Shown here: positions 47,724 through 55,879 of the stretch, in pieces | How positions within the stretch are numbered: position 1 is the stretch's first letter | Layout: each line of letters opens with the position of its first letter | Assembly: GCA_946479285.1 (NCBI GenBank) | Contig: CAMLFH010000010.1 | Location: 1-64,000 of the forward strand | DNA length: 64,000 nt | From: an uncultured Flavobacteriales bacterium | Lineage (GTDB): Bacteria; Bacteroidota; Bacteroidia; Flavobacteriales; Crocinitomicaceae | Reading direction: 5' to 3' | Notes under the pieces: model-generated | Seen by the model: the letters and a program-made list of their open reading frames with translations, nothing else | The model's database searches: none | Told to the model about the DNA's origin: nothing | Made by a program: the position numbers and the translations under genes

Positions 47724-48809
47724 ATGACAGGACTAAGTGAGATCCGTTTAAAACCTTTGTTGTGGCAGATCATTGTTTGCGTTCTGCTTATCGGTATTCC
47801 GGCGGGAATCTGTTTCATGTTTGCAGATTTGATTGGTTACCAGGTAGTAGCCTTCATTTTATTATTAATTGTTTCGCTTATTGCTGCCATTTTTGACAGG
47901 TGGCCGGTATTGATCTCGGCTACATTGAGTGCATTTATCTGGGATTTTTTCTTTATTCCACCCCGTTTCACCATTACCGTTTCTTCACGAGAAGATTTTT
48001 TCCTGCTGTTAATGTACTTCGTAATAGCTTTGTTAAATGTGGTAATTACCCGTAAGATCAAAGAAACGGACCAAAAGAAGCACGAACAGCATGAGCAGAA
48101 ACGAACAATTGCACTTTATAACACCTTACTGCAAACACTTTCTCACGAACTTAGAACCCCGATAGCAACCATAATCGGTTCGGTAGATACACTCAATGAA
48201 CAAAAGGACCGTCTTACGCCTGTGCAGGAAGATGCGCTAAAAGATGCCATTCACGATTCGGCACTGCGATTAAATGACCAGGTGGAAAAATTACTCCGGA
48301 TGTCGCGGATCGAAGCCGGTGAATTCCCCCTGCTTAAAGATTGGTGCAGTATCCCGGAATGGGTTCACTCCTGTTTGCAGCGCAATGAAAATCTGCTGAG
48401 CGGTCATACCATTAAAGTGGAGGTCATGGAAAATTTACCGCTATTAAGCCTGGATACGGGTTTGATGGAGGTTGCATTGTTCAACCTACTGCAGAACGCG
48501 CATTTGTATACTCCCATTGGAACAACAATCACCATCCGTTGTGCCATTGAAAACACGCATTTTGTACTGGAGGTGATGGATGAAGGTCCCGGTTTCCCGG
48601 AAGAAAGCAGAACGGAGGTCTTTGAGAAGTTTTTCCGTCTGCCTCAATCAAGAGTTGGCGGAACGGGCCTGGGACTTTCCATCGTGAAGGGAATTGTTGA
48701 AGCACACGGGGGTACGATCATTCTGGAGAATCTCCCGGAATCGGGAGCTAAGTTTACCATCCGGATCCCTACGGAAATGTCTTACTTTAACACATTCGGA
48801 CATGAGTAA
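47724..48809 (+). CDS. kdpD: KdpD-type sensor histidine kinase, short form
   Basis: A 361-residue kinase that equals the C-terminal half of KdpD. DUF4118 membrane region about 15-105 ('FDRWPVLISATLSAFIWDFF', 'FIPPRFTITVSS'), coiled linker, HisKA with His141 in 'TLSHELRTPIATIIGSVDTL', and HATPase ('NLLQNAHLYTP', 'GTGLGLSIVKGIVEAHGG'). The N-terminal KdpD and UspA-like domains of the long form, about 400 residues, are absent. The start at 47724 follows the promoter box; an in-frame TTG upstream is rejected. It overlaps kdpE by 8 bp. Confidence 0.92.
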   Translation: MTGLSEIRLKPLLWQIIVCVLLIGIPAGICFMFADLIGYQVVAFILLLIVSLIAAIFDRWPVLISATLSAFIWDFFFIPPRFTITVSSREDFFLLLMYFVIALLNVVITRKIKETDQKKHEQHEQKRTIALYNTLLQTLSHELRTPIATIIGSVDTLNEQKDRLTPVQEDALKDAIHDSALRLNDQVEKLLRMSRIEAGEFPLLKDWCSIPEWVHSCLQRNENLLSGHTIKVEVMENLPLLSLDTGLMEVALFNLLQNAHLYTPIGTTITIRCAIENTHFVLEVMDEGPGFPEESRTEVFEKFFRLPQSRVGGTGLGLSIVKGIVEAHGGTIILENLPESGAKFTIRIPTEMSYFNTFGHE

Positions 48810-49479
48810 AGCAGAAATTCTTATCATTGATGACGAGCCCCAAATTCGCAAATTGCTTGAAATTAACCTGGAAAGCAATGATTATAAAGTATACATGGCG
48901 GAAACCGGGAAAGAAGGCTTGCTGAAAGCTGCCAATCATCCGCCAAACCTGATTATACTTGATCTCGGACTTCCTGACAAAAGCGGACATGCGGTTTTAA
49001 AGGAACTCCGGGAATGGTACAATAAGCCGATTATTATACTTTCGGTTCAGGACGACGAAGAAAGCATTGTTAAAGCTTTGGATAACGGTGCGAACGACTA
49101 TCTTACAAAACCATTTCGTTCACAGGAATTGCTTGCCCGGATCCGGTCGGGATTAAGGCATGCGGATAACCAGACAATCCAGAATGTACTTTCATTCGAA
49201 GAATTGGAATTGGATTTAATTGCCCGTGTGGTGCGCAGAAACGGACTGGAAATTAAGCTGACTTCAACGGAATATTCGTTGTTGATCCTGCTTGCAAAGT
49301 ATGCAGGGAAAGTATTGACCCACCAATTCATTCTGAAAGAAGTTTGGGGTCCCGGTTACCAAATGGAAACGCAATATCTCCGGGTGTTTGTGGCTCAGTT
49401 ACGAAAGAAGATTGAGGAAAATCCGAACCAGCCAAAGCATTTACTGACGGAAAGCCGCGTAGGTTACCGATTTATATGA
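48802..49479 (+). CDS. kdpE: KdpE-type response regulator (OmpR family)
   Basis: A 225-residue regulator. Receiver domain 1-120 with Asp54 in 'LIILDLGLPDKSG' and the conserved Lys in 'NDYLTKPFRSQELLARI'; winged helix about 130-225 ('LTSTEYSLLILLAKYAGKVL', 'VFVAQLRKKIEENP', 'ESRVGYRF'). It is the partner of the kinase that it overlaps by 8 bp. The true start is the ATG at 48802; an open frame runs 36 codons further upstream but lies in kdpD. Confidence 0.93.
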   Translation: MSKAEILIIDDEPQIRKLLEINLESNDYKVYMAETGKEGLLKAANHPPNLIILDLGLPDKSGHAVLKELREWYNKPIIILSVQDDEESIVKALDNGANDYLTKPFRSQELLARIRSGLRHADNQTIQNVLSFEELELDLIARVVRRNGLEIKLTSTEYSLLILLAKYAGKVLTHQFILKEVWGPGYQMETQYLRVFVAQLRKKIEENPNQPKHLLTESRVGYRFI

Positions 49480-49572
49480 ATTCGATCTTTATAAATTCTT
49501 TATACGAAAGGGCCGTTCTTTTATTCGGGACTTATAGCTGAAACTCTTCCTTTGTGCCTATAAACACAAACG

Positions 49573-50922
49573 ATGAAACCATTTCTTTTTCTTCTTTTTA
49601 TTGTCCTTCCGGCATGTATCTTTTCGCAGGAAAATGCAACCGACAAAAAACCATTTGGGGATATTGATGCCACCTGGCAAAACGGTTCCGACCGCAGGGA
49701 TTCGGTTATTTGGAACACAAAATATTTCACTCCTTCTATCATGATCGATGTGAACTATAATTACGGGTTCAACAACCCAATTGACAACACAGTTATTGGC
49801 TCAACAGCTTTGGCCCGGAGTAATGAAATTCAGGTATCTTCTGTAAATCTTGGCGGCGACTTTGTCTATAAAAACGCACATGCCCGGATAATGACCCAAT
49901 TCGGTACCCGTTCCATCGTGGTTCCGCGAAATGACTACAGTGTTTATAAAGGACAGTATGAGCTGGCAAATGTGTACAGACACCTCAGTGAAGCCTATGC
50001 GGGTTATCACTTCAATAAATGGTATGGAATAAATGTGGACGCAGGTCTTTTCATGTCTTATATCGGTTTGAATTCGTATTACCAGTCGGAAAACTGGGAA
50101 TATCAGGCATCCTTTACATCCGATAATACTCCCTGGTTTTTTAATGGACTCCGTGTTCAGATCCATCCCACAAAACACCTGAAAATTGAACCGTGGATCA
50201 TTAATGGCTGGCAGAGCTATGGGAAATTCAATGCAATGCCCGGCTTTGGGGGGAATATCACCTGGATGCCGAATAGCCATTTAAAACTTCTGACCAATAA
50301 TTACTATGGAACCGATGTTGCAGGGATTCCCGATAGAAAACGTTTTCATTCGGATAACAGCTTACTGGTCAGGTATTACAATAAGCCACAAGCTAAAAGT
50401 ATTTCGCGAATGGCCTTCTCACTGACAGGCGATATCGGTTTTGAAAAAGGTGGAGGAGTCAATGGGTTTAAAGCTGATACGTCAGCTCCCAAACAATATT
50501 TTCTGAGTGCTATGTTTTATAACCGAATTTGGTTTGCAAAAAACAAAATGGCCTGGACAATCGGTGGTGGTGTGATGAGTAACCCCGGACGTTACCTTGT
50601 TTTGTATCCTACAGGTCAGGCAAGTCCGCTTCCTGATCCCCAAAACCCGACACAAACCGAAGGTGCATTTCCCTTTAGTGCCAATCCGGGAGATTTATTC
50701 AGTGGCTGGGACTGCTCCACAAATTTCGATTGGATGCCCAATCAAAGTATCACTATCCGGGTAGAATATGTTTACCGGCATTCAAGTATCCCCTATTTTG
50801 CAGGCAAGGGAGGTGTAACTTCTCCTTCCGGATATACTACAGCAACACTTGCCTCAGATTGGCGTCCCGATTTGGTGCGTTCAGAAAGTCGTATTATACT
50901 TGCCCTCTTATTTCGAATTTGA
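49573..50922 (+). CDS. outer membrane beta-barrel porin (Bbp2/OmpL-like)
   Basis: A 449-residue outer membrane protein with a signal peptide (MKPFLFLLFIVLPACIFSQ). The mature part alternates strands and turns throughout ('TPSIMIDVNYNYGFNNP', 'EAYAGYHFNKWYGINVDAGL', 'WIINGWQSYGKFNAMPGFGG', 'ITIRVEYVYRHSS') and ends in a strand 'RSESRIILALLFRI'. It fits the Bbp2 porin family. In Bacteroidota such a porin is typically encoded within kdp operons, which suits its position after kdpE. It may admit K+ or other cations. Confidence 0.85.
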   Translation: MKPFLFLLFIVLPACIFSQENATDKKPFGDIDATWQNGSDRRDSVIWNTKYFTPSIMIDVNYNYGFNNPIDNTVIGSTALARSNEIQVSSVNLGGDFVYKNAHARIMTQFGTRSIVVPRNDYSVYKGQYELANVYRHLSEAYAGYHFNKWYGINVDAGLFMSYIGLNSYYQSENWEYQASFTSDNTPWFFNGLRVQIHPTKHLKIEPWIINGWQSYGKFNAMPGFGGNITWMPNSHLKLLTNNYYGTDVAGIPDRKRFHSDNSLLVRYYNKPQAKSISRMAFSLTGDIGFEKGGGVNGFKADTSAPKQYFLSAMFYNRIWFAKNKMAWTIGGGVMSNPGRYLVLYPTGQASPLPDPQNPTQTEGAFPFSANPGDLFSGWDCSTNFDWMPNQSITIRVEYVYRHSSIPYFAGKGGVTSPSGYTTATLASDWRPDLVRSESRIILALLFRI

Positions 50923-51008
50923 ATAGTCAGAATCAAATAAATAAAAAAATCATAAGAGGAACTGATAGGATGGAAGAAAAAATTAAGTTTGAACATCAAA
51001 CTATTTTT

Positions 51009-51036
51009 GGTTCTCCTTTTTAACCGAATTGCGCAC
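51009..51036 (+). repeat. 28-bp element, copy F (diverged)
   Basis: GGTTCTCCTTTTTAACCGAA followed by TTGCGCAC. The length and both ends agree with copies A and D; the arm here pairs GGTT with AACC. It lies 86 bp after the porin gene and 16 bp before the next start, followed by A7 but no clear terminator. Confidence 0.6.
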
Positions 51037-51052
51037 AAAAAAATAATCGATC

Positions 51053-51547
51053 ATGAATTACCAAACTGTTTTTGAAGTCACCGACAAGTCATTTTCATGG
51101 ATGTGCCTGATTCCTCTTTTGGTATCAGCGGTCCTCTTTTTCTTTGCCTGGTATAATCGAAAATACCGCCATGGATTGCCTGGTGTCAAAATCGGCATCA
51201 TCGTTCTAACCATTATTGGTGGAATTACCTTATTTATTTCTATTATTTTGATTCCAACGAGCTTATTGAATCAATTAGAGACCAAACAAAAATATACTTC
51301 CGGCCGATACCAATTAATCGAAGGAAAGATTGTCGATTTTCATCCAATGCCGGTAGAAGGTCATTCCAATGAAAGCTTTACATTAAATGGCGTTTACTTT
51401 GAATATTCCGATTTTCAACCGATGTATTCCTTTAACAATTCAGCTTCCCATGGTGGACCTATCCGGTTTGAAGGACAGCAAGTCAGGATTGGTTTCATCA
51501 CAGATAAAGGTAAAAACCTTATTTTGAGGGTTGATGTAAAAAAATGA
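51053..51547 (+). CDS. membrane protein of unknown function, 164 aa
   Basis: Two hydrophobic segments at about 16-34 and 46-70 ('WMCLIPLLVSAVLFFFAWY', 'IGIIVLTIIGGITLFISIIL') are followed by a soluble domain of about 90 residues with 'YTSGRYQLIEGKIVDFHPMP', 'FTLNGVYFEYSD' and 'GQQVRIGFITDKGKNLILRV'. The last part looks like a small beta-barrel (OB-like) with the 'EG-VV-F' pattern seen in DUF3592-type membrane proteins. The role is unknown. Confidence 0.68.
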   Translation: MNYQTVFEVTDKSFSWMCLIPLLVSAVLFFFAWYNRKYRHGLPGVKIGIIVLTIIGGITLFISIILIPTSLLNQLETKQKYTSGRYQLIEGKIVDFHPMPVEGHSNESFTLNGVYFEYSDFQPMYSFNNSASHGGPIRFEGQQVRIGFITDKGKNLILRVDVKK

Positions 51548-51623
51548 ATCTGTTACTGATAGCGGGGTAACATGTTGTCTCCTTATTACATAGAGAACAA
51601 AGAAGTATTTATCTTTAGTACCT

Positions 51624-52196
51624 ATGAACATCAACACACGATCGCGAATCATTATTTATTTGGTCGTAATTTATTTATTGGCCAATTTGCTATTCAAGGA
51701 ATATACCTATGTGTGTCCGTATAAGGATTCCGGGATAGTGTATCCTTTTTCATCTTCCATTTTCATCTGGTGGTTTTTGATTATTTGCTCTATAATACTA
51801 AGCATTCCATTAGTGAGAAAGCAGAAGATTGGATTCTTAGGACTAATGCTTTTCTTAGCTGTATTAATCAAACCAATTATTCAACCCAAATTAAGAAAAG
51901 AAACCGCAACAGAGTTTTATACTGCACGTAAAGTCGTTTTGAAACAACTGGTGAAAAAATACCCAAATCAACCGGATCGAAAAATGATCACGCCCGCTAT
52001 TGAAAAATTGGATTTTGAAGAACTCATTATTGTTGATGGGAATTATTTTTTCTTAGTTTGGGACGAAAACTATCCTTATCCCTATGGAATTTATTACAGT
52101 GAAAAGAGAGAGCTTCCTTCAAAAATATTAGATAGTTCCATTCGCTGTAAGAAACTCGAAAAGAACTGGTACGAATTCGAATATGTCTTTGAGTAA
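51624..52196 (+). CDS. membrane protein of unknown function, 190 aa
   Basis: Three hydrophobic segments (about 8-24, 44-62, 70-88) precede a soluble C-terminal half: 'TEFYTARKVVLKQLVKKYPN', 'IIVDGNYFFLVWDENYPYP' and 'KLEKNWYEFEYVFE'. I recognise no family. It is separated from the upstream membrane protein gene by 76 bp and converges with the YD-repeat gene with a 35-bp gap. Confidence 0.65.
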   Translation: MNINTRSRIIIYLVVIYLLANLLFKEYTYVCPYKDSGIVYPFSSSIFIWWFLIICSIILSIPLVRKQKIGFLGLMLFLAVLIKPIIQPKLRKETATEFYTARKVVLKQLVKKYPNQPDRKMITPAIEKLDFEELIIVDGNYFFLVWDENYPYPYGIYYSEKRELPSKILDSSIRCKKLEKNWYEFEYVFE

Positions 52197-52231
52197 GCTG
52201 GTTCTGACAATTGTCTTCGAAGTCTGCTCAT

Positions 52232-53062
52232 TCAATAATACTCATAAACAATCCTGCGTTTTCCTTCTGAAAAGGTCCGCAATCCATCGGGAGTGTATTC
52301 CGTATCGGAACTGCGTGTTTTTGCTGTCAGGTTGTCGGTATAAAAAAGGTGTGTGCGGTTTTCTTTTTCATCGTAGGTCCATTCCCAGGTATCGGTAATG
52401 CGGTCTTTTTCATGACGCATTTGTTTCAGGCATTTTCCCTTTTCGTTGTATTCGTAAGTAAAATAAAAGTACAGCGAGTTGTCGGGATTGAAACGTTTCA
52501 TGAGCTGCAGCTGGTTGCCGGCATAATAGAAGGAATCAACAAAGAAGAAACCGTTTTTAAGAGAATCTCCAGACATGTTCCATTGCGTCCGAATCCTGTT
52601 TCCCAAACTGTCGTAGCTGTGTTTCCAGGTATCACCGAAAAGGGAATTCTTCTTTTTATAAGTGATCTTTTGCTGGTCGTTGCAGGTATATGAATAAGTG
52701 GTGATCAAGGGCGGGGAATTTTCAAGGACATAGGAAATTTCCTTCGATAGTTCACCGTTTTCATTGTATTCGTAAAAGACCTGGTAGTTTGTAGATGCGA
52801 AAAAGCTTAGTTTCAGATGCGACCAGCTTTCAATTTCCCTTCCCAGCGTATCCAGCCTGATGTAAGAGCTCAGCTTTCCCTTTCCAACTCTTTTTGCGGT
52901 GCGGTATTCATAGAAACGAATCGTTTTAACCTTGTTTTTCCGGTAAAGTGCTGCTTCGGCATTCTGCTCCTGGTTCAGCTGTGCCAATGGAAGATTGTAC
53001 AGGGAGCACACGAATCCGAACAGTACGGTCAAACAAAGTTTCATGAAGGTATTTTTTAGCAT
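52232..53062 (-). CDS. exported protein with YD/RHS-like repeats
   Basis: A 276-residue protein with a signal sequence (MKLCLTVLFGFVCSLYNLPLA after a short N-terminal extension; the ATG at 53044 is an equally good start). The mature part has repeats of the YD type: 'VFYEYNENGELSKEI', 'HSYDSLGNRIRT', 'FTYEYNEKGKCLKQM', 'WTYDEKENRTHLF'. These resemble single strands of RHS shells but are too few to build a toxin cage. Such short proteins are common, uncharacterised exported proteins in Bacteroidota. Confidence 0.75.
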   Translation of the reverse strand: MLKNTFMKLCLTVLFGFVCSLYNLPLAQLNQEQNAEAALYRKNKVKTIRFYEYRTAKRVGKGKLSSYIRLDTLGREIESWSHLKLSFFASTNYQVFYEYNENGELSKEISYVLENSPPLITTYSYTCNDQQKITYKKKNSLFGDTWKHSYDSLGNRIRTQWNMSGDSLKNGFFFVDSFYYAGNQLQLMKRFNPDNSLYFYFTYEYNEKGKCLKQMRHEKDRITDTWEWTYDEKENRTHLFYTDNLTAKTRSSDTEYTPDGLRTFSEGKRRIVYEYY

Positions 53063-53149
53063 GGGTAAAATCCCACAAATTTCGCGCCAGTGAGAAAAAT
53101 CCTTATCCCAGACTTTCATTTTATATCTTTGAGCTCATTCAATGAACTG

Positions 53150-53557
53150 ATGAAAACTCTGGCTTATATCCTACTTACACTCTTTCTGATTCTGGCAATC
53201 GGGTATTGCACCGTGATGAGTCAATTGAGTAAAACCACATGGGGCGGCTGGACACCTCCTGAAACTGAGTTTCCCGAAGAGAACCTTGAGAATGAAAAGC
53301 TAAAAGCAAATGATGCTGTTGAAAAACTTCAATCGACCCACAGTTTTACCGATGATTACCGGTCACATCCGACTTCTTTTTCTGTCAAAATTGAGAATCT
53401 CACAACCGATTCAACTTCCTATTATTACTTGAAAACGGTTTATAAGGACAGTAATAACAAAGAACAAACAATCTCAAACTACCGGGTAGATTCTAAATCC
53501 GGGATGATTGAAAAGAAATATGTAAAGTCCAGTGCCTGGATTTATTTGAATGAATGA
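53150..53557 (+). CDS. single-pass membrane protein, 135 aa
   Basis: Starts at the ATG at 53150; upstream in-frame codons are not used because the box TATCTTTG (53124-53131, TAnnTTTG) lies between. One N-terminal segment (LAYILLTLFLILAIGYCTVM) is followed by a Glu-rich stretch and a small domain with 'SHPTSFSVKIENLTTD', 'YYYLKTVYKDSNNKEQTIS' and 'SKSGMIEKKYVKS'. It could be a periplasmic anchored protein. It is divergent to the YD-repeat gene with 87 bp between the start codons. Confidence 0.65.
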   Translation: MKTLAYILLTLFLILAIGYCTVMSQLSKTTWGGWTPPETEFPEENLENEKLKANDAVEKLQSTHSFTDDYRSHPTSFSVKIENLTTDSTSYYYLKTVYKDSNNKEQTISNYRVDSKSGMIEKKYVKSSAWIYLNE

Positions 53558-53576
53558 GCTGATTTCATCCTTCTTG

Positions 53577-54815
53577 TCACAATCTCCGTGGCACTGCTTC
53601 CTTCTCAATCGTAAATACCAAATCATCTCGTTTGATCTTTATGATCATCGGCCCTTCTCCTTTGCCCAATGCTTTGGCCCATAAACGGAACTCGCAGAAA
53701 TCAGCAAAAACAGGAAGTTTTTTGTTGTTGACCTCCACAATGGTGTCCGTTAACAAAAGTCCGGCTTGAGCTGCCGCAGAACCTTCATACAGGTTTGCTA
53801 CGGTAAAGACTTTGCTTTTGGAATCGTAATGAATGTAGAAGCCGAATTCCTTTTCGTCGACCTTTTTCTTTTCAGTGGTATTTGATTTCAAATACAGATC
53901 ATTCTTTTTGAAATCAAAAAACAGGTTGTAATCAGATAAAATTCCCATTCCCAAAAGTGAACTGTTTCGCTTATACATATCGATTGAAGGATTGGATATC
54001 TGCACTTTCCCCATTTCAACGTTAACGGTATTGTAAGCATAGGTTGTGTCCATACTTCCGCCCAATAAACCGAAGCTGGAATATCCCCACAACACCGTTT
54101 TCTGCTCATTCTTAAACACCGAATCGGTTTTCTCATCCTTTGGCATAGTTAATGATCCGGCAGATCCTGTATCAATATAGACATCTTTGAATTTCTTTCC
54201 CTTGATTTCCAAATCAACCGTGAGACCGGGAACAACCGTCAGCCAGGGCATTCTCATGGAAGGCGAGCGCTTTGCACCCTGAACCTTTTGGTAACCTTCC
54301 AGGTTTGGCCGGCCGGATTTAAAATCGGTAATAATGATCTTCTGATTCTCCATGTCGATTTCCCAATAGGCAGTCTGCATGAGGTCTGCACCTATGATCC
54401 CATCCAGGGCAATGCATCGTACGATTTCACTCGGTTCTGCGGCATAGACTGTGAAAATGTCTTTGAATTTGCTATTCCCGATCGTCATATCGAGCATCAC
54501 ATAAACACTTTTTGCTGAATTCCCGCGGGAGTCACTTACATTGTAAATCATCACCGTATCTGCTTTTGCTGCTTCGAAAGCGTCCTTGTAGATCACGGAA
54601 ACCGGTGCCCCGGTATCGACCATAAATTCGTATTCCTTGTCCGAATCGTCGAGTTTCACTTTGATCACTATCAATTTATTATGGATTTCGAAAGGGATTT
54701 CCGTACGGAAGGTTCCTTTTGGAGCTTTTCCTTTCGACATGTAGCGAAATTGCTTCGTGCTGGAGCAGCCAGTCAGAAAAATCAATAATAGTAAGATCAG
54801 CGTTATTTTTTTCAT
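53577..54815 (-). CDS. lipoprotein with two retropepsin-like aspartyl domains and a C-terminal PDZ domain
   Basis: A 412-residue protein. Lipobox 'LLLLIFLTGCSS' (Cys17 region); first aspartyl-protease-like domain with Asp67 in 'FMVDTGAPVSVI' and 'IALDGIIGADLM'; second with Asp215 in 'YIDTGSAGSLTMP' and 'SLLGMGILSDYNLFFDF'; then a PDZ domain (about 320-405) with 'YEGSAAAQAGLLLTDTIVEV'. Two DTG motifs in one chain could form the active site as an internal dimer. It should be a periplasmic or surface protease. It is a single gene, divergent from a T9SS cargo. Confidence 0.85.
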   Translation of the reverse strand: MKKITLILLLLIFLTGCSSTKQFRYMSKGKAPKGTFRTEIPFEIHNKLIVIKVKLDDSDKEYEFMVDTGAPVSVIYKDAFEAAKADTVMIYNVSDSRGNSAKSVYVMLDMTIGNSKFKDIFTVYAAEPSEIVRCIALDGIIGADLMQTAYWEIDMENQKIIITDFKSGRPNLEGYQKVQGAKRSPSMRMPWLTVVPGLTVDLEIKGKKFKDVYIDTGSAGSLTMPKDEKTDSVFKNEQKTVLWGYSSFGLLGGSMDTTYAYNTVNVEMGKVQISNPSIDMYKRNSSLLGMGILSDYNLFFDFKKNDLYLKSNTTEKKKVDEKEFGFYIHYDSKSKVFTVANLYEGSAAAQAGLLLTDTIVEVNNKKLPVFADFCEFRLWAKALGKGEGPMIIKIKRDDLVFTIEKEAVPRRL

Positions 54816-54895
54816 GGCGTGAAGATAAATGAATTAACGACCCCATTTCCAACCATTCAAATACAAACGAATCTAAGAACCAGAAATACGAACGA

Positions 54896-55879
54896 ATGTT
54901 TAAATTCAATCTTTTTTTACTGCTATTCTTAGGATCTTCTGTTTCGACAGTTTTTTCCCAGGGAAACCTGCTGGTTAATCCTGATTTTGAGGATTACATC
55001 ACCTGTCCGGATGGGATTGACCAGTTTAACCGCTGCTATGGCTGGACTACTCCAACATTAGGCACCAGCGACTACTACAACAGTTGCAGTTCAAGTCCTT
55101 TTGCTACGGTTCCTGCAAATAATATGGGTCCCTTAGCTGCTTACAATGGTGTAGGATATGCCGGAATCTATTTTCACCTCGCCATGAGTGATCCTTATCT
55201 TTCCGGTGCTGAATATATCCAAGGGCAAACGAACACTCCGCTCGAAGCAGGAAAAACCTATAAACTGGCAATGAAAGTATCTCTGCCGGCAAGTTCGGGC
55301 GTTGCAGTTGACGAATTCGGTGCTTACTTTTCTTCCACGCCCTTTTTTGATTCAATCCCTCTTCAGTTAGAGTTTACTCCTCAATGTGTCTTTTTCAATC
55401 CGAATTTCTATACAACTGTCGGCAATTGGATGCATGCTGAAACAACCTTCATAGCGCAAGGCGGGGAGCAATATCTTACGATCGGTACTTTCAAGAAAAC
55501 AACTATTCAGAATGTCCTGCCTGTAAACTCGAATAATCCGGCGTCTTACATGTTCATAGACGGGATTAAACTGACAGAATACATTGAAGGTGAAGAAGAG
55601 GAAGAAGAAAATCCATTACCGGCAGAAACATTCCTCATTCCCAACATCTTTACACCGAACGGAGACGGAACAAATGATTTGTGGAAGCCTAAATTAATCG
55701 GATTCGAAACATACACTGTTTCTATTCTCAATCGTTGGGGAAACCTCATCTATGAAGGTGATGCGGATGGATTCTCCTGGAATGGTCAAACAACCGATGG
55801 CAAACCTTACTCCGACGGCGTTTACTTTTACCGGATCAACGGAACAAACATGGCCGGTTCTTTTGAATTAATCCGATAA
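54896..55879 (+). CDS. secreted protein with T9SS type B (gliding-motility-associated) C-terminal sorting domain
   Basis: A 327-residue protein: signal peptide (about 1-22, LFLLLFLGSSVSTVFSQG), a galactose-binding-like domain (about 23-220, starting 'NLLVNPDFEDYITCPDG' and with several Cys), a short acidic linker (EGEEEEEEN), and the type B sorting domain about 245-327: 'IPNIFTPNGDGTNDLWKP', 'YTVSILNRWGNLIYEGD', 'GKPYSDGVYFYRI'. Cargo with this domain is exported by type IX secretion. The substrate bound is unknown. Confidence 0.92.
   Translation: MFKFNLFLLLFLGSSVSTVFSQGNLLVNPDFEDYITCPDGIDQFNRCYGWTTPTLGTSDYYNSCSSSPFATVPANNMGPLAAYNGVGYAGIYFHLAMSDPYLSGAEYIQGQTNTPLEAGKTYKLAMKVSLPASSGVAVDEFGAYFSSTPFFDSIPLQLEFTPQCVFFNPNFYTTVGNWMHAETTFIAQGGEQYLTIGTFKKTTIQNVLPVNSNNPASYMFIDGIKLTEYIEGEEEEEENPLPAETFLIPNIFTPNGDGTNDLWKPKLIGFETYTVSILNRWGNLIYEGDADGFSWNGQTTDGKPYSDGVYFYRINGTNMAGSFELIR

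Noticed and set aside
53570..53577. Second TGTCACA (-35 motif of ECF41) at the end of the aspartyl-protease gene
   Set aside because: It lies at a gene's 3' end with no CGTC at the right distance and no gene downstream in that direction to serve.
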